In this document: one piece after another, positions 8,167-15,954 of the stretch
Numbering within the stretch: the stretch's first letter is position 1
How the letters are laid out: each line of letters begins with the position of its first letter
From: Kiritimatiellia bacterium
GTDB taxonomy: Bacteria; Verrucomicrobiota; Kiritimatiellia; RFP12; UBA1067
Assembly: GCA_017406465.1 (NCBI GenBank)
Contig: JAFQYM010000011.1
Span: 1-41,369, forward strand
Length of the DNA: 41,369 bases
Reading direction: 5' to 3'
Made by a program: the position numbers and the translations under genes
The notes under the pieces: generated by a model
What the model saw: the letters and a program-made list of their open reading frames with translations, nothing else
Database searches by the model: none
What the model was told of the DNA's origin: nothing

Positions 8167-8908
8167 TAAGCTAATAGAGTTTTGCGACGTCGTCAAGAAG
8201 TTCAACGGAATTCCCGTATTGAATGGCGTGACGTTTTCCGTCGAGAAGGGCGAGGTGCTTTGCATCGTTGGTCCTTCCGGCACGGGAAAGTCCGTTACCT
8301 TGAAGCACCTCGTCCGTCTCCTGACGCCGACGTCGGGCAGCGTCATTGTCGACGGCGTTGACGTCGCGACTTGCAGCGACGCCGAGCTCGTGAAGCTCCG
8401 TGACCGCATCGGCTACCTCTTTCAGGGAGGTGCGCTTCTCGCATGGATGACCGTCGCCGAGAACGTCGCGTTGCCGCTTGAGGAGTGCACTAAGCTCCCC
8501 GACCGCGAGATAGCGGTGCGTGTCCGGCATGCTCTCCGCGCAGTCGAGCTCGTTGGCGCGGCAGACAAGTACCCGACTGAGATCTCAGGCGGCATGCAGA
8601 AGCGCGCCGGGCTCGCCCGCGCGGTTGTGCGCGAGTCCGACATCGTTCTCTACGACGAGCCGACGTCAGGACTCGACCCCGTGACGTCTATCACGATCAA
8701 CCGGCTTATCAAGAAGCTGAACAAGGAGCTCGGCATCACCTCGATCGTCGTCACGCACGATCTCCAGGGTGCGCTTGCGATAGCCGACAGGATACTTTTA
8801 CTGAAGGGCGGCAAGGCCGTTGAATGCTCGACCCCTGCCGAATTCACGCAGTCACAAAAGCCCGACGTGAGGGAGTTCCTCGCGGCGATGAAAGGTGAAA
8901 CGACATGA
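8162..8908 (+). CDS. mlaF: MlaF-type ATP-binding protein of the MCE transporter
   Basis: A 248-residue ABC ATPase that powers the Mla-type lipid transporter. Walker A is GPSGTGKS (residues about 38-45), the Q-loop region is GYLFQGGALLAW (about 84-95), the signature is ISGGMQKRAGLAR (about 142-154), Walker B is IVLYDEPTSGLDP (about 162-174), and the switch histidine is in VVTHD. GTGKS and SGGMQKR are typical of the MlaF group. The start is TTG 8162, inside the octanucleotide repeat; no ATG lies in a place that would keep the conserved N-terminus (SKLIEFCDVVKKFNG). The 3' end overlaps mlaD by four bases. Confidence 0.9.
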   Translation: MSKLIEFCDVVKKFNGIPVLNGVTFSVEKGEVLCIVGPSGTGKSVTLKHLVRLLTPTSGSVIVDGVDVATCSDAELVKLRDRIGYLFQGGALLAWMTVAENVALPLEECTKLPDREIAVRVRHALRAVELVGAADKYPTEISGGMQKRAGLARAVVRESDIVLYDEPTSGLDPVTSITINRLIKKLNKELGITSIVVTHDLQGALAIADRILLLKGGKAVECSTPAEFTQSQKPDVREFLAAMKGETT

Positions 8909-9924
8909 GCAAAAGAAGAAAGAGCGACGTTTTCTCGGAGGCGATTGTTGGTCTTTTCATGATCGCGGTTCTCGCGCTCCTCGTGTACTTTACGATCATT
9001 ATCTCGGGCGTGGACGTCCTCAAGGGGCGCCAGAAGGTCATCGCGAATATCGCGTTCAACGGCGTCGGCGGCCTCAAGGAACACGACAACGTCATGTATC
9101 GCGGCACGAAGGTCGGCGGCGTGGAGGATATCTTCGTGACGCCCTCTAACCTGATCGTGAAGATCGAAGTCGACAAGTCGGTCGTCCTGCGCGAGAGCTA
9201 CAGGATTTCGGTGTGCAGTCTCTCGATGCTCGGCGGCCAGTTCCTCATGCTCGAGGAGGGCGAGGGCGAGATTGTCGATATCGCCGCGCAGACGCTCATA
9301 GGCGAGACGCCGAGCGACTGGATGCGCGACATGGCCGATATAGCGAAGAACCTGAAGGCGCTCACGAGTAGCGAGAGCGTCAACACGATCATGACGAACG
9401 TCGAGGCGGTTAGCGCCTCTGCGAAGGAGGTTGCGAGGCGCCTCGAGCAGGGCGAGGGAATGCTTGGCCGGCTGCTCGCCCCGGACGACCCGATCTACGC
9501 CGAGACCACCAACGCCGTCGCCGACGCGAGGCGCATGCTCGCGAATGCAGCGGAGATATCAGAGAGGATAAAGGCGGGCGAGGGCACTGTCGGAAAGCTC
9601 CTTTCTCCCGACGCGGATCTCTATGCCGATCTAAAGGATTCTGTCGCGTCGTTCAAGAAGGCGTGCGAGCAGATAAAGTTGCCAGAGAATATGGACAAGG
9701 ACGTCGCAGAGATAATGGCTGGCGCGAACAAGCTTCTCGCGAACCTGAACGAAGTCTCAGAGAAGCTTAAAAACGGCGAGGGTACGCTTGGCAAGCTCGC
9801 GACCGACTCCTCGATGTACGACGAGGTGCAGGGCGCGATCAAGGACGTCCGGCAGGTGCTCGACAACTACCGCGACACGACTCCCATTTCCACGTTCGGC
9901 TCGCTCATAATGGGCGGCCTGTGA
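8905..9924 (+). CDS. mlaD: MlaD-type MCE domain protein
   Basis: The substrate-binding MCE subunit of the transporter, 339 residues. One membrane anchor lies at about 14-34 (AIVGLFMIAVLALLVYFTII), followed by the MCE domain at about 40-120 (FNGVGGLKEHDNVMYRGTKVGGVEDI is the family hallmark). The remaining two thirds is helical and contains recurring units of the form GEGxLGxLLxxDxxxY: GEGMLGRLLAPDDPIY, GEGTVGKLLSPDADLY, GEGTLGKLATDSSMY. These recurring units are common in the long MCE proteins of other phyla and probably form the stalk across the periplasm. It is translationally coupled to mlaF (ATGA). Confidence 0.9.
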   Translation: MSKRRKSDVFSEAIVGLFMIAVLALLVYFTIIISGVDVLKGRQKVIANIAFNGVGGLKEHDNVMYRGTKVGGVEDIFVTPSNLIVKIEVDKSVVLRESYRISVCSLSMLGGQFLMLEEGEGEIVDIAAQTLIGETPSDWMRDMADIAKNLKALTSSESVNTIMTNVEAVSASAKEVARRLEQGEGMLGRLLAPDDPIYAETTNAVADARRMLANAAEISERIKAGEGTVGKLLSPDADLYADLKDSVASFKKACEQIKLPENMDKDVAEIMAGANKLLANLNEVSEKLKNGEGTLGKLATDSSMYDEVQGAIKDVRQVLDNYRDTTPISTFGSLIMGGL

Positions 9925-9940
9925 CGAGGTCTCGGGCGGC

Positions 9941-10831
9941 ATGAAGTCCGATTCCCAGGCGGCCTTCGGACGGCGCGAGTTCCTGCGCCTCGCGTCTCTC
10001 GCCGCCTGCTCTGCGCCGCTACGAGGACTCGCATACGACCCGATACCAGCACTCAAGGTGCGAAAGGTCTCCGTTCCCCTTGGCGTTGCCGAGCCGTTTT
10101 CGATTCTGCATGTCTCCGATTCGCACATCGCCCGCATAGACAGCCGTGACGGAGAGGCGACGTACGCTTTCGCGAAGTCGCGCTCGCGCAAGGGCAGGGA
10201 GCTTGGCGAATACTATCTTGGAGAGGCGCTCCACTACGCCCGTGCCAGGGGAATCAAGGTCGTCCACACCGGTGACTTCATGGACTTCGCAAGCGTTGCG
10301 AACATTGAGCATGCAGCGCGGCGCATCCGCACCGACGATATCGTCGCTTGCGTCGGCAACCATGAGTATTGGCTTGATGCCGGCAAGAAGGAGGTGGAGT
10401 CCTATAAGACGGCGACCATCCCGAAGCTCAAGGGCGAATGGAAGGGTGTTCCCGCGTCGGCCGTGCGCCTTGGCGGGGCGAACTTCTTCATGTTCGACAA
10501 TTCGTTTGGAACGGTGACGGAGACGATTGCCGCCGCGTTTGAGGAGACGGTCAAGGAAGGGCTTCCAATTGTCCTGGTGTGCCATGTGCCGCTCTGGACG
10601 GAGGATGTGGGACTTAACGTGGATTCGTCCTGCGGCGCCCTGGGGCGAAATCTCTGCGACGCCGTTTCCAGCGAGTTTGTCGAGCGTGTCCGCCGCGAGT
10701 CGCTTGTAAGGGCTGTCCTCGCGGGGCATATCCACGGCTTTCACCAGTTTGCGTTTTCCGATCACGCGCAGGAACTCGTCGCCGGCGCTCTCTTCAACGG
10801 CGACTGCACCGAAATCGAATTCACCAAGTAA
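9941..10831 (+). CDS. Tat-exported calcineurin-like metallophosphoesterase
   Basis: The protein has 296 residues. Residues 11-16 read RREFLR, a twin-arginine signal followed by a short Ala/Leu core (LASLAACSAPLRG), so the enzyme is probably exported folded. The metallophosphoesterase motifs are complete and in order: LHVSDSHI near 56, HTGDFMDF near 108, GNHEYW near 139, VCHVPLW near 210, and GHIHGFHQF near 263. The substrate cannot be told; the family includes phosphodiesterases, nucleotidases and phospholipid-processing enzymes. It starts 16 bases after mlaD and is probably the last gene of the pcnB-mla operon, which makes an envelope lipid or phosphate role plausible but unproven. No T-rich terminator follows. 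Confidence 0.85.
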   Translation: MKSDSQAAFGRREFLRLASLAACSAPLRGLAYDPIPALKVRKVSVPLGVAEPFSILHVSDSHIARIDSRDGEATYAFAKSRSRKGRELGEYYLGEALHYARARGIKVVHTGDFMDFASVANIEHAARRIRTDDIVACVGNHEYWLDAGKKEVESYKTATIPKLKGEWKGVPASAVRLGGANFFMFDNSFGTVTETIAAAFEETVKEGLPIVLVCHVPLWTEDVGLNVDSSCGALGRNLCDAVSSEFVERVRRESLVRAVLAGHIHGFHQFAFSDHAQELVAGALFNGDCTEIEFTK

Positions 10832-10982
10832 TCGCACCGCCTTGCGCCGCCCGATGAATAGTTGAGGCGTGTCCGCTGATCATTTTGCCGCATATTTCCC
10901 GAGGCCGTAGGCCAAGCCGCGAAGCGAGTGTTATGCTAGGGGTGGATTCGCCGTGATTGTTGTGGTGGCTGTGGGAGATGTG

Positions 10983-10991
10983 TGGTATAAT
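10983..10991 (+). promoter_or_regulatory. Extended -10 promoter of the paralogous secreted-protein pair
   Basis: TGGTATAAT, with TATAAT at 10986-10991, lies in the 196-base gap 10832-11027. The -35 region is weak. The predicted start near 10998 gives a leader of about 30 nt. The rest of the gap holds nothing I can name. Confidence 0.6.
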
Positions 10992-11027
10992 ATTCCCCAA
11001 AAGTGAAAGAATCAGAAAGAATCGCAC

Positions 11028-12401
11028 ATGAGATATTTCAAACTGCTTCTTCCGGCGATAGTGGGGACTATGTGCAGTGGTCTTGCGGCCGCTGACGAGT
11101 TTCGAATTGAGAACGGAAAGATAGTCGTAGACTCGCCGTTCGACCTTGAGATTGGGTCTGCCGAATACTCGAAGGCGCTTGGGAAAGCCATCAAGTCTCA
11201 CAAAGACGTCCGCAAGGATCCAAAGACGGGCGCAACGACTACGAATTGGTATCACTTTGCCGAAGCGCGTTTTTCGCAACCGTATTTTGGCGCTGAGCGT
11301 GCGTGGCTCTCCTTTGATGGAGAAGACAAGAAGCTTTCGAATGTGCATCTCTCGGTCGGGGAGAACAAAAAGGGATTCGGCGGGAAACTGACATTCACCG
11401 ACTGCTGCAAGAAATTCGACGAAATCGCAGCGGATATGTCCAAGCGACTCGGCGAGGAATTTGGAGACGAAGAGGCGACCGAGGAAGAGGCGCTCGAGGA
11501 TCTCGCTATATGCACCAAGGACAGTCCAGGTTCTCATGGGCATGCGGTGAGTTTCAGGTCGGCGGTTGCAAGCGCAACCAACAAGTATGAAGACGTTGAA
11601 TATCATCTGATGGCGATGATTCACAGCGACAAGTCGTATTCGGTGAACATGTCCTCTAGTCGTCCGTACAGACATGGGTCGACCTTTGCGGAAGTCGACG
11701 GCGAGCGGGATAAAAGCATCCCAGTCTACACAAACAAGCCGCATTCCGTCGATTTTTCGCTGCGTACGCCCGAGCAGGAGAAGGCGCATCTGGAGGCGGA
11801 CGCATTGCGCGCAACGATAAAGCGCCTCTTCGACGTGGATCTGGATGCGCCGTCCGAGACAAATGACACCTCGGCGGCGCTGATGGCGCTGACCAACTCT
11901 CCCGCTCGCCCCGAGTGGTTCCCGCTTGCGCGCCCGTTTGCCGGATGTACCGAGCGGAAGGCCGACCGCGGTGTGCGGCTCCTAGTGATACCGGTGGTGA
12001 ATTTCGGACTCCGCCGTCCCTTTGACGGCGACGTGAGCGAAGAGGAACTAAAGTCCGAATCGCAGCGGATACTCGATGCGCTCGAGCGCGAACTTGGCGC
12101 GAAGATACCGGCGTATGAAAGGCCAGAGAAGAAACCAGCGAAGGTCGAATCTCCAGACTCCGCGCCGCCGGCGCTGGGCGACTTCAGGGCGATGTTGCGT
12201 TCAGATGACGGAGTCTTCTTCATGGGCGGAATTGGCGACATCTGCATTACGGTCAAGTACGCAGTGCCGTCGTATGTGAAGCGGGGCGGACAGTATTGCG
12301 TCGCGCAGCGCGGCGCGATAGTTGTGGAAATCATGCAGTCGCAGATAGTTGCGGGGACAAGGAAGACTGCAGGCATGCAGCAGCGGAAAGGAGACCGTTG
12401 A
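11028..12401 (+). CDS. Secreted protein of unknown family, paralogue A
   Basis: The protein has 457 residues, of which 1 to about 22 are a signal peptide (LLLPAIVGTMCSGLAAA). I do not recognise the family. It is clearly homologous to the next gene: both have DSPFDL-x-[I/L]-GS near residue 36, a DPxT-xxxTTNW block near 66, ARF-x-[Q/K]-PY-x-GA near 82, and a C-terminal block GxVGDxxxxxxYAxPxYxKRG near 415 (GDICITVKYAVPSYVKRG here). The middle is acidic and charged (EEATEEEALEDL). No catalytic motif or membrane anchor is visible, so it is probably periplasmic or surface-attached. The ribosome site before ATG 11028 is weak. It and paralogue B are two bases apart and form one unit. Confidence 0.75.
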   Translation: MRYFKLLLPAIVGTMCSGLAAADEFRIENGKIVVDSPFDLEIGSAEYSKALGKAIKSHKDVRKDPKTGATTTNWYHFAEARFSQPYFGAERAWLSFDGEDKKLSNVHLSVGENKKGFGGKLTFTDCCKKFDEIAADMSKRLGEEFGDEEATEEEALEDLAICTKDSPGSHGHAVSFRSAVASATNKYEDVEYHLMAMIHSDKSYSVNMSSSRPYRHGSTFAEVDGERDKSIPVYTNKPHSVDFSLRTPEQEKAHLEADALRATIKRLFDVDLDAPSETNDTSAALMALTNSPARPEWFPLARPFAGCTERKADRGVRLLVIPVVNFGLRRPFDGDVSEEELKSESQRILDALERELGAKIPAYERPEKKPAKVESPDSAPPALGDFRAMLRSDDGVFFMGGIGDICITVKYAVPSYVKRGGQYCVAQRGAIVVEIMQSQIVAGTRKTAGMQQRKGDR

Positions 12402-12403
12402 AA

Positions 12404-13717
12404 ATGAAGAGGTATTTGTTTCGAGCAGCTGTCGCGTTCACTGTCCTTGCAGTCTGCGCGGGGAGGATTGCGCTCTGCGCAGAAGGGGATTCGTTTGTCG
12501 TGGACTCTCCGTTTGATCTGACGCTCGGGTCCACGAACTATGCGGCGCGGCTTGGCAAGGCTGTGCGTTCCAATGCAAGTGCGTGGTACGATCCGACGAC
12601 TAAGGTGACGACGACGAACTGGAGCGCATATGCATCCGCCCGCTTCGCAAAGCCCTACCATGGCGCGACGCATGCGAGCCTGCAATTCAAGGGCGAGGAG
12701 CGCGAGCTCGATTCCTACAGCTTCGAGATAGGGAAGAGCAGACGCCGTATAGGAGGGACATTGACGGTCGAAGAAGCCCGAAAAATCATGCAAGAGGTGT
12801 CGGACGACATCTCGAAGCGCTTTGGCGTGGAGGTCAAGCAAGATAGTGGTTTAGGCGACGATGACCTGTCGGACGCCGAAATCGACGAACGAATCGAGGA
12901 GAAGCTCAAGAAGGGCGACGGGAAGATGCGGCTTGTCAACACGGCTTTTATGCGCAGAAATGCTCACGAAGAGCGCGAGGGGGTCGGCGTTGGGTATGGA
13001 CTCACGGCGTTTGTGGACAAGAACAGGAAGTGCAGCGTCCATGTCAATGTCTATACCTCGTGGAGGCCATCGAAAGTCAAGAGTAAGCCAGTCGGAGCGA
13101 CGGCGATACCGGGGCTGGTTTCGGAGGAAGAGCAGAAGAAGGCGCATGAAGAGTCCAAGGTGCTCCGAACGGCACTTGGCAAGTTGTTTGGAATTGACTT
13201 CGATTCGGATAAGGATGACGACAGGGCAGATCGAATGAATGTGCCGGAGTGGACGGCCATGGAAAGCCCTGTGGCAGGGCTCGACGAGTGCAAGCCGAAC
13301 CGCAGTTCGTCGGATTTGTTCCAGGTGCCGATCGTCAGCTATTCGGCGCGTCGCGCGTATCCTGGCGATGTGGAGGAGGCGGTGCTCGAGCGGCAGGCGA
13401 AGGAGGTGCTGGAGCGCATTGTGGCGGCATACGGCGAAAAGATTCCCGTCTTTGACGCCAAGGACGGGCAGGCGGAACTCGCGAAGGTGCTGGGCGAGGG
13501 CGTTCCTACATTTGGCGATTCGCGTGCGCTTTTGGGGCTCGACAAGGTGCAGACCTTCGTTGGCAAGGTGGGCGACCTTGCGGTCGAAATAGCCTACGCC
13601 TTGCCGCGCTACGAGAAGAGAGGCGACGACTATCGGCTCGTCCGCCGCGGCACTGTCATCCTGAACATAACGCAGTCTCCGATAATCACGCCCGTCAAGA
13701 CCCTTCAGGCGAAGTGA
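12404..13717 (+). CDS. Secreted protein of unknown family, paralogue B
   Basis: The protein has 437 residues starting at ATG 12404, ten bases after GGAAAGGAG and two bases after the stop of paralogue A; the frame is open further upstream, but only over the end of paralogue A. Residues 1 to about 24 are a signal peptide (AAVAFTVLAVCAGRIALCAE). The conserved blocks of the pair are present: DSPFDLTLGSTNY, DPTTKVTTTNWSAYASARFAKPYHGA, and near the C-terminus VGDLAVEIAYALPRYEKRG. It arose from a tandem duplication that has diverged strongly. Its function is unknown; the matched ends with a variable acidic middle suggest a shared fold with different surface properties. Confidence 0.77.
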   Translation: MKRYLFRAAVAFTVLAVCAGRIALCAEGDSFVVDSPFDLTLGSTNYAARLGKAVRSNASAWYDPTTKVTTTNWSAYASARFAKPYHGATHASLQFKGEERELDSYSFEIGKSRRRIGGTLTVEEARKIMQEVSDDISKRFGVEVKQDSGLGDDDLSDAEIDERIEEKLKKGDGKMRLVNTAFMRRNAHEEREGVGVGYGLTAFVDKNRKCSVHVNVYTSWRPSKVKSKPVGATAIPGLVSEEEQKKAHEESKVLRTALGKLFGIDFDSDKDDDRADRMNVPEWTAMESPVAGLDECKPNRSSSDLFQVPIVSYSARRAYPGDVEEAVLERQAKEVLERIVAAYGEKIPVFDAKDGQAELAKVLGEGVPTFGDSRALLGLDKVQTFVGKVGDLAVEIAYALPRYEKRGDDYRLVRRGTVILNITQSPIITPVKTLQAK

Positions 13718-14153
13718 GCCGCTGGGGACTGGCCCCGCGGAACCGTTGTAAAACGCCTGTTTGCGCGTTGTTGGCGGCTTGCGCGACAGATTTGCCGCGG
13801 AGTTATTTGTCTGCGGTGGTAGAGTCAATTAGTGGCTGTTATGGTGGCTTGAATGGGTTTAACATGTAATGAGGAAGCGGAGTGGCGTGCCGAGTGGCGA
13901 GCTGAGCGACACGAGACGGCTCGGTTCGGCGGATGCGCGGTGGTACACGTCGCAAGGCGAGGAGGCGGTATTCCGCCGACGAAGCATTGCGGCGCGTAAC
14001 GCCGTGAAGGCGCCGAGAGAGACGGCGCGGGGAGCGGGAGCGAGGCCGAGGCACGACGCTCCGCGACGAACTCGACCAGAGGTGCCACGCGCGGCTTTGT
14101 TTTGGGCCGTTAGCCGGGCGGAACCTTCGAGAGTGAGACGATTACGGCAGGAC

Positions 14154-14193
14154 TCGCCCCCGACGGCGTATATGTATACGCCGAGTGGGGCGA
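14154..14193. repeat. 40-base near-perfect inverted repeat
   Basis: The left arm is TCGCCCC (14154-14160), CGA, CGGCGTATA (14164-14172); the centre is TG; the right arm is TATACGCCG (14175-14183), AGT, GGGGCGA (14187-14193). Sixteen of 19 arm positions pair, interrupted only by a symmetric 3-base bulge. No T-run follows, so it is not an intrinsic terminator. Confidence 0.75.
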
Positions 14194-14379
14194 AGGACGC
14201 CGGAATCGGCCGCTCTCGCAAGGCGAGCACGGTTGCCCGAAACAAAGCCGCACACTGGAAGGCAAACCAGCACTGAACATCGCCAAGTAGTCAAATACAA
14301 CGCGAAGCAAAACCCACAAGCACAAAGTAACAACGAGTAATCACGATTGCATTTACATTCGCACTTCCGAGCGGAAATT

Positions 14380-14388
14380 TGCTATAAT
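14380..14388 (+). promoter_or_regulatory. Extended -10 promoter with near-leaderless start
   Basis: TGCTATAAT, with TATAAT at 14383-14388, lies 9 bases before ATG 14398. There is no convincing -35. Transcription would begin about two or three bases before the start codon. Confidence 0.6.
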
Positions 14389-14397
14389 TTCTACGCT

Positions 14398-15954
14398 ATG
14401 GAACAGGAAGAATCACCTAAGCTCGACCTTGGTTCGCTCGGGTCGTTCGACTTCACCCCCGATTGGGCGAAGAAGGACGCCGGAGTCACCGTAGGGAAAG
14501 TCCGCCCGGAGCGCGATCGCCCGGCGTTCGGAGACAAGAAGTCGTTTGGCGATAAGCGCCAGTTTGGAGATAAGCGCTCCTTCGGCGAGAAACGCCAGTT
14601 TGGCTCGAAAAAGCCATTCTCGCGCGACGGCGACCGCAAGCCGTTCGGCCGCGGCCCTGCACCCGAGCGCCCGCGTCCTCTCGACGTCGACGTCAAGATT
14701 CTTCCCGAGACGAAGGCGCTCGGTACGATCATCCGCAAGCTCCAGCAGGACGCCCACGCCTACAAGCTCAAGGATCTCGCCTATTTCTTCCTCGACAATC
14801 CCGGCTCGGTCCTTCTCAAGATCACGCCCCGCGCCGCGGAAGGCGCGCAGGCGCAGCAGACGTTCTGCCAGTGCAAGGCGTGCGGCTTTGCCTCTGTAAA
14901 GGAAGAGGACGTCGTGGAGCATGCGCTCTCGGCTCATCTCTCGGACTACTACGACTCTAAGGAAGTCGAAGTCGAGCCGCCTAAGGGCAATTTCAGCTGC
15001 GTTGCGAAGTGCGGTCTTTCCGGCGAGCTTCTCGGCCCGCCGAACATCCACGAGTTTAACGCCATCGTCAAGGAGATGATTCGCACGCGCTACCCCGACA
15101 TGTCCGAGGAGCAGTACCGCTCGAAGATCGAGATGGTGCGCGATCCCGAGACGATCGAGGCGTGGCGCAAGGGCGCGGTGAAGAAGACTGTGTTCGTGCC
15201 GAAAGGCCAGGCCGAAGTCGAGGGCGTCGCGACGCTCACTCGCGAGCAGGCCGAGGGCGAGTTCCGCCGCACGGTCCTTCCGTCGCTCATCGACCGCCCG
15301 AAGAACCTCATGATAACGGCCGACGTCGCCATGAAGAGCCCGGTGAAGCCGCTCGTGTGGGCGGTGCGCGACGCGCTCGAGCTTGAGCGCCGCTCACCGT
15401 ACAACATGTGCTTCGCGCTCAGGGGCGCGTTCCACCACCGCAAGCTCAACTTCTTCCGCGCGAACGATGCGCGCGGCCCCGAATTCGTCACGAGCGCCGA
15501 GCTCAAGGAGTTCGACGCCGCGCATGCGATTCCGGAGCTCGCGGCCATAGCGAAGTTCATCGCCGAGCATCCGTGCTGCGACAGGACCGAGCTGCCGGCG
15601 GGCGAGGGAACGTTGCAGCATCTCCAGTGGCTCGTATCCACGGGACACGTCGTCGCGTTCGCGAAGATGGGCGTCTACTCGGCCGTCGAGAAGTTCCCGA
15701 AATACGGCCCGCAGTGGAAGAAGCGTTCGGCAAAGAAGTTCGAGGCGCCGAAGAGCGAGTCGGGCGAGACTGGCGCGGCAGAGGTGGCGGGCGAGCCGCC
15801 GGTCCCGCAGGACGCGCCAGTCCCTCCTGCAGAACAGCCCGCGGTGCAGGAACAGCCCGCCGCGCCGGAAGCCCCGGCAGCGCAGGATACAACAGTTTCA
15901 GAAGAGAAGAAAGAAGAACCACAGAATGAAGCTCCCACTCAGTTGGCTGAATGA
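14398..15954 (+). CDS. Conserved Verrucomicrobia-type hypothetical protein with zinc-finger-like segment
   Basis: The protein has 518 residues. Residues 40-85 are a basic repeat tract (FGDKK, FGDKR, FGEKR, FGSKK) like the disordered nucleic-acid-binding tails of RNA proteins. About 97-190 form a conserved domain (PETKALGTIIRKLQQDAHAY) that contains CKACGF and, 12 residues on, HALSAH, a C2H2-like metal site. A second conserved domain has CGLSGELLGPPNIHEFN near 207 and IEMVRDPETIEAW near 245. From memory this architecture is a conserved hypothetical in Verrucomicrobia. The tail from about 460 is a Pro/Ala/Glu-rich linker. An RNA- or ribosome-related role is plausible but not shown. The end overlaps pheT by 29 bases, so the two are co-transcribed. 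ATG 14398 implies a leaderless mRNA. Confidence 0.72.
   Translation: MEQEESPKLDLGSLGSFDFTPDWAKKDAGVTVGKVRPERDRPAFGDKKSFGDKRQFGDKRSFGEKRQFGSKKPFSRDGDRKPFGRGPAPERPRPLDVDVKILPETKALGTIIRKLQQDAHAYKLKDLAYFFLDNPGSVLLKITPRAAEGAQAQQTFCQCKACGFASVKEEDVVEHALSAHLSDYYDSKEVEVEPPKGNFSCVAKCGLSGELLGPPNIHEFNAIVKEMIRTRYPDMSEEQYRSKIEMVRDPETIEAWRKGAVKKTVFVPKGQAEVEGVATLTREQAEGEFRRTVLPSLIDRPKNLMITADVAMKSPVKPLVWAVRDALELERRSPYNMCFALRGAFHHRKLNFFRANDARGPEFVTSAELKEFDAAHAIPELAAIAKFIAEHPCCDRTELPAGEGTLQHLQWLVSTGHVVAFAKMGVYSAVEKFPKYGPQWKKRSAKKFEAPKSESGETGAAEVAGEPPVPQDAPVPPAEQPAVQEQPAAPEAPAAQDTTVSEEKKEEPQNEAPTQLAE

Larger units (their letters stand above)
13718..14397. other. Gene-free, palindrome-rich stretch of 680 bases
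   Basis: No gene is called here. A 135-codon plus-strand frame (13869-14276) and a 128-codon minus-strand frame overlap each other in the G+C-rich part; neither has a ribosome site, and both have Arg/Ala-heavy compositions typical of chance frames. The region holds several stems: GGCGG-TATT-CCGCC near 13965, a 40-base inverted repeat at 14154-14193, and CTCGC-AAG-GCGAG at 14215-14227. It may be a dispersed repeat or a structured RNA. The last 50 bases contain the promoter of the next gene. Confidence 0.5.

Noticed and set aside
13869..14276. 135-codon plus-strand frame in the palindrome-rich gap
   Set aside because: No ribosome site, an opposing frame of equal length, and Arg/Ala-biased composition; better explained by repeat DNA.
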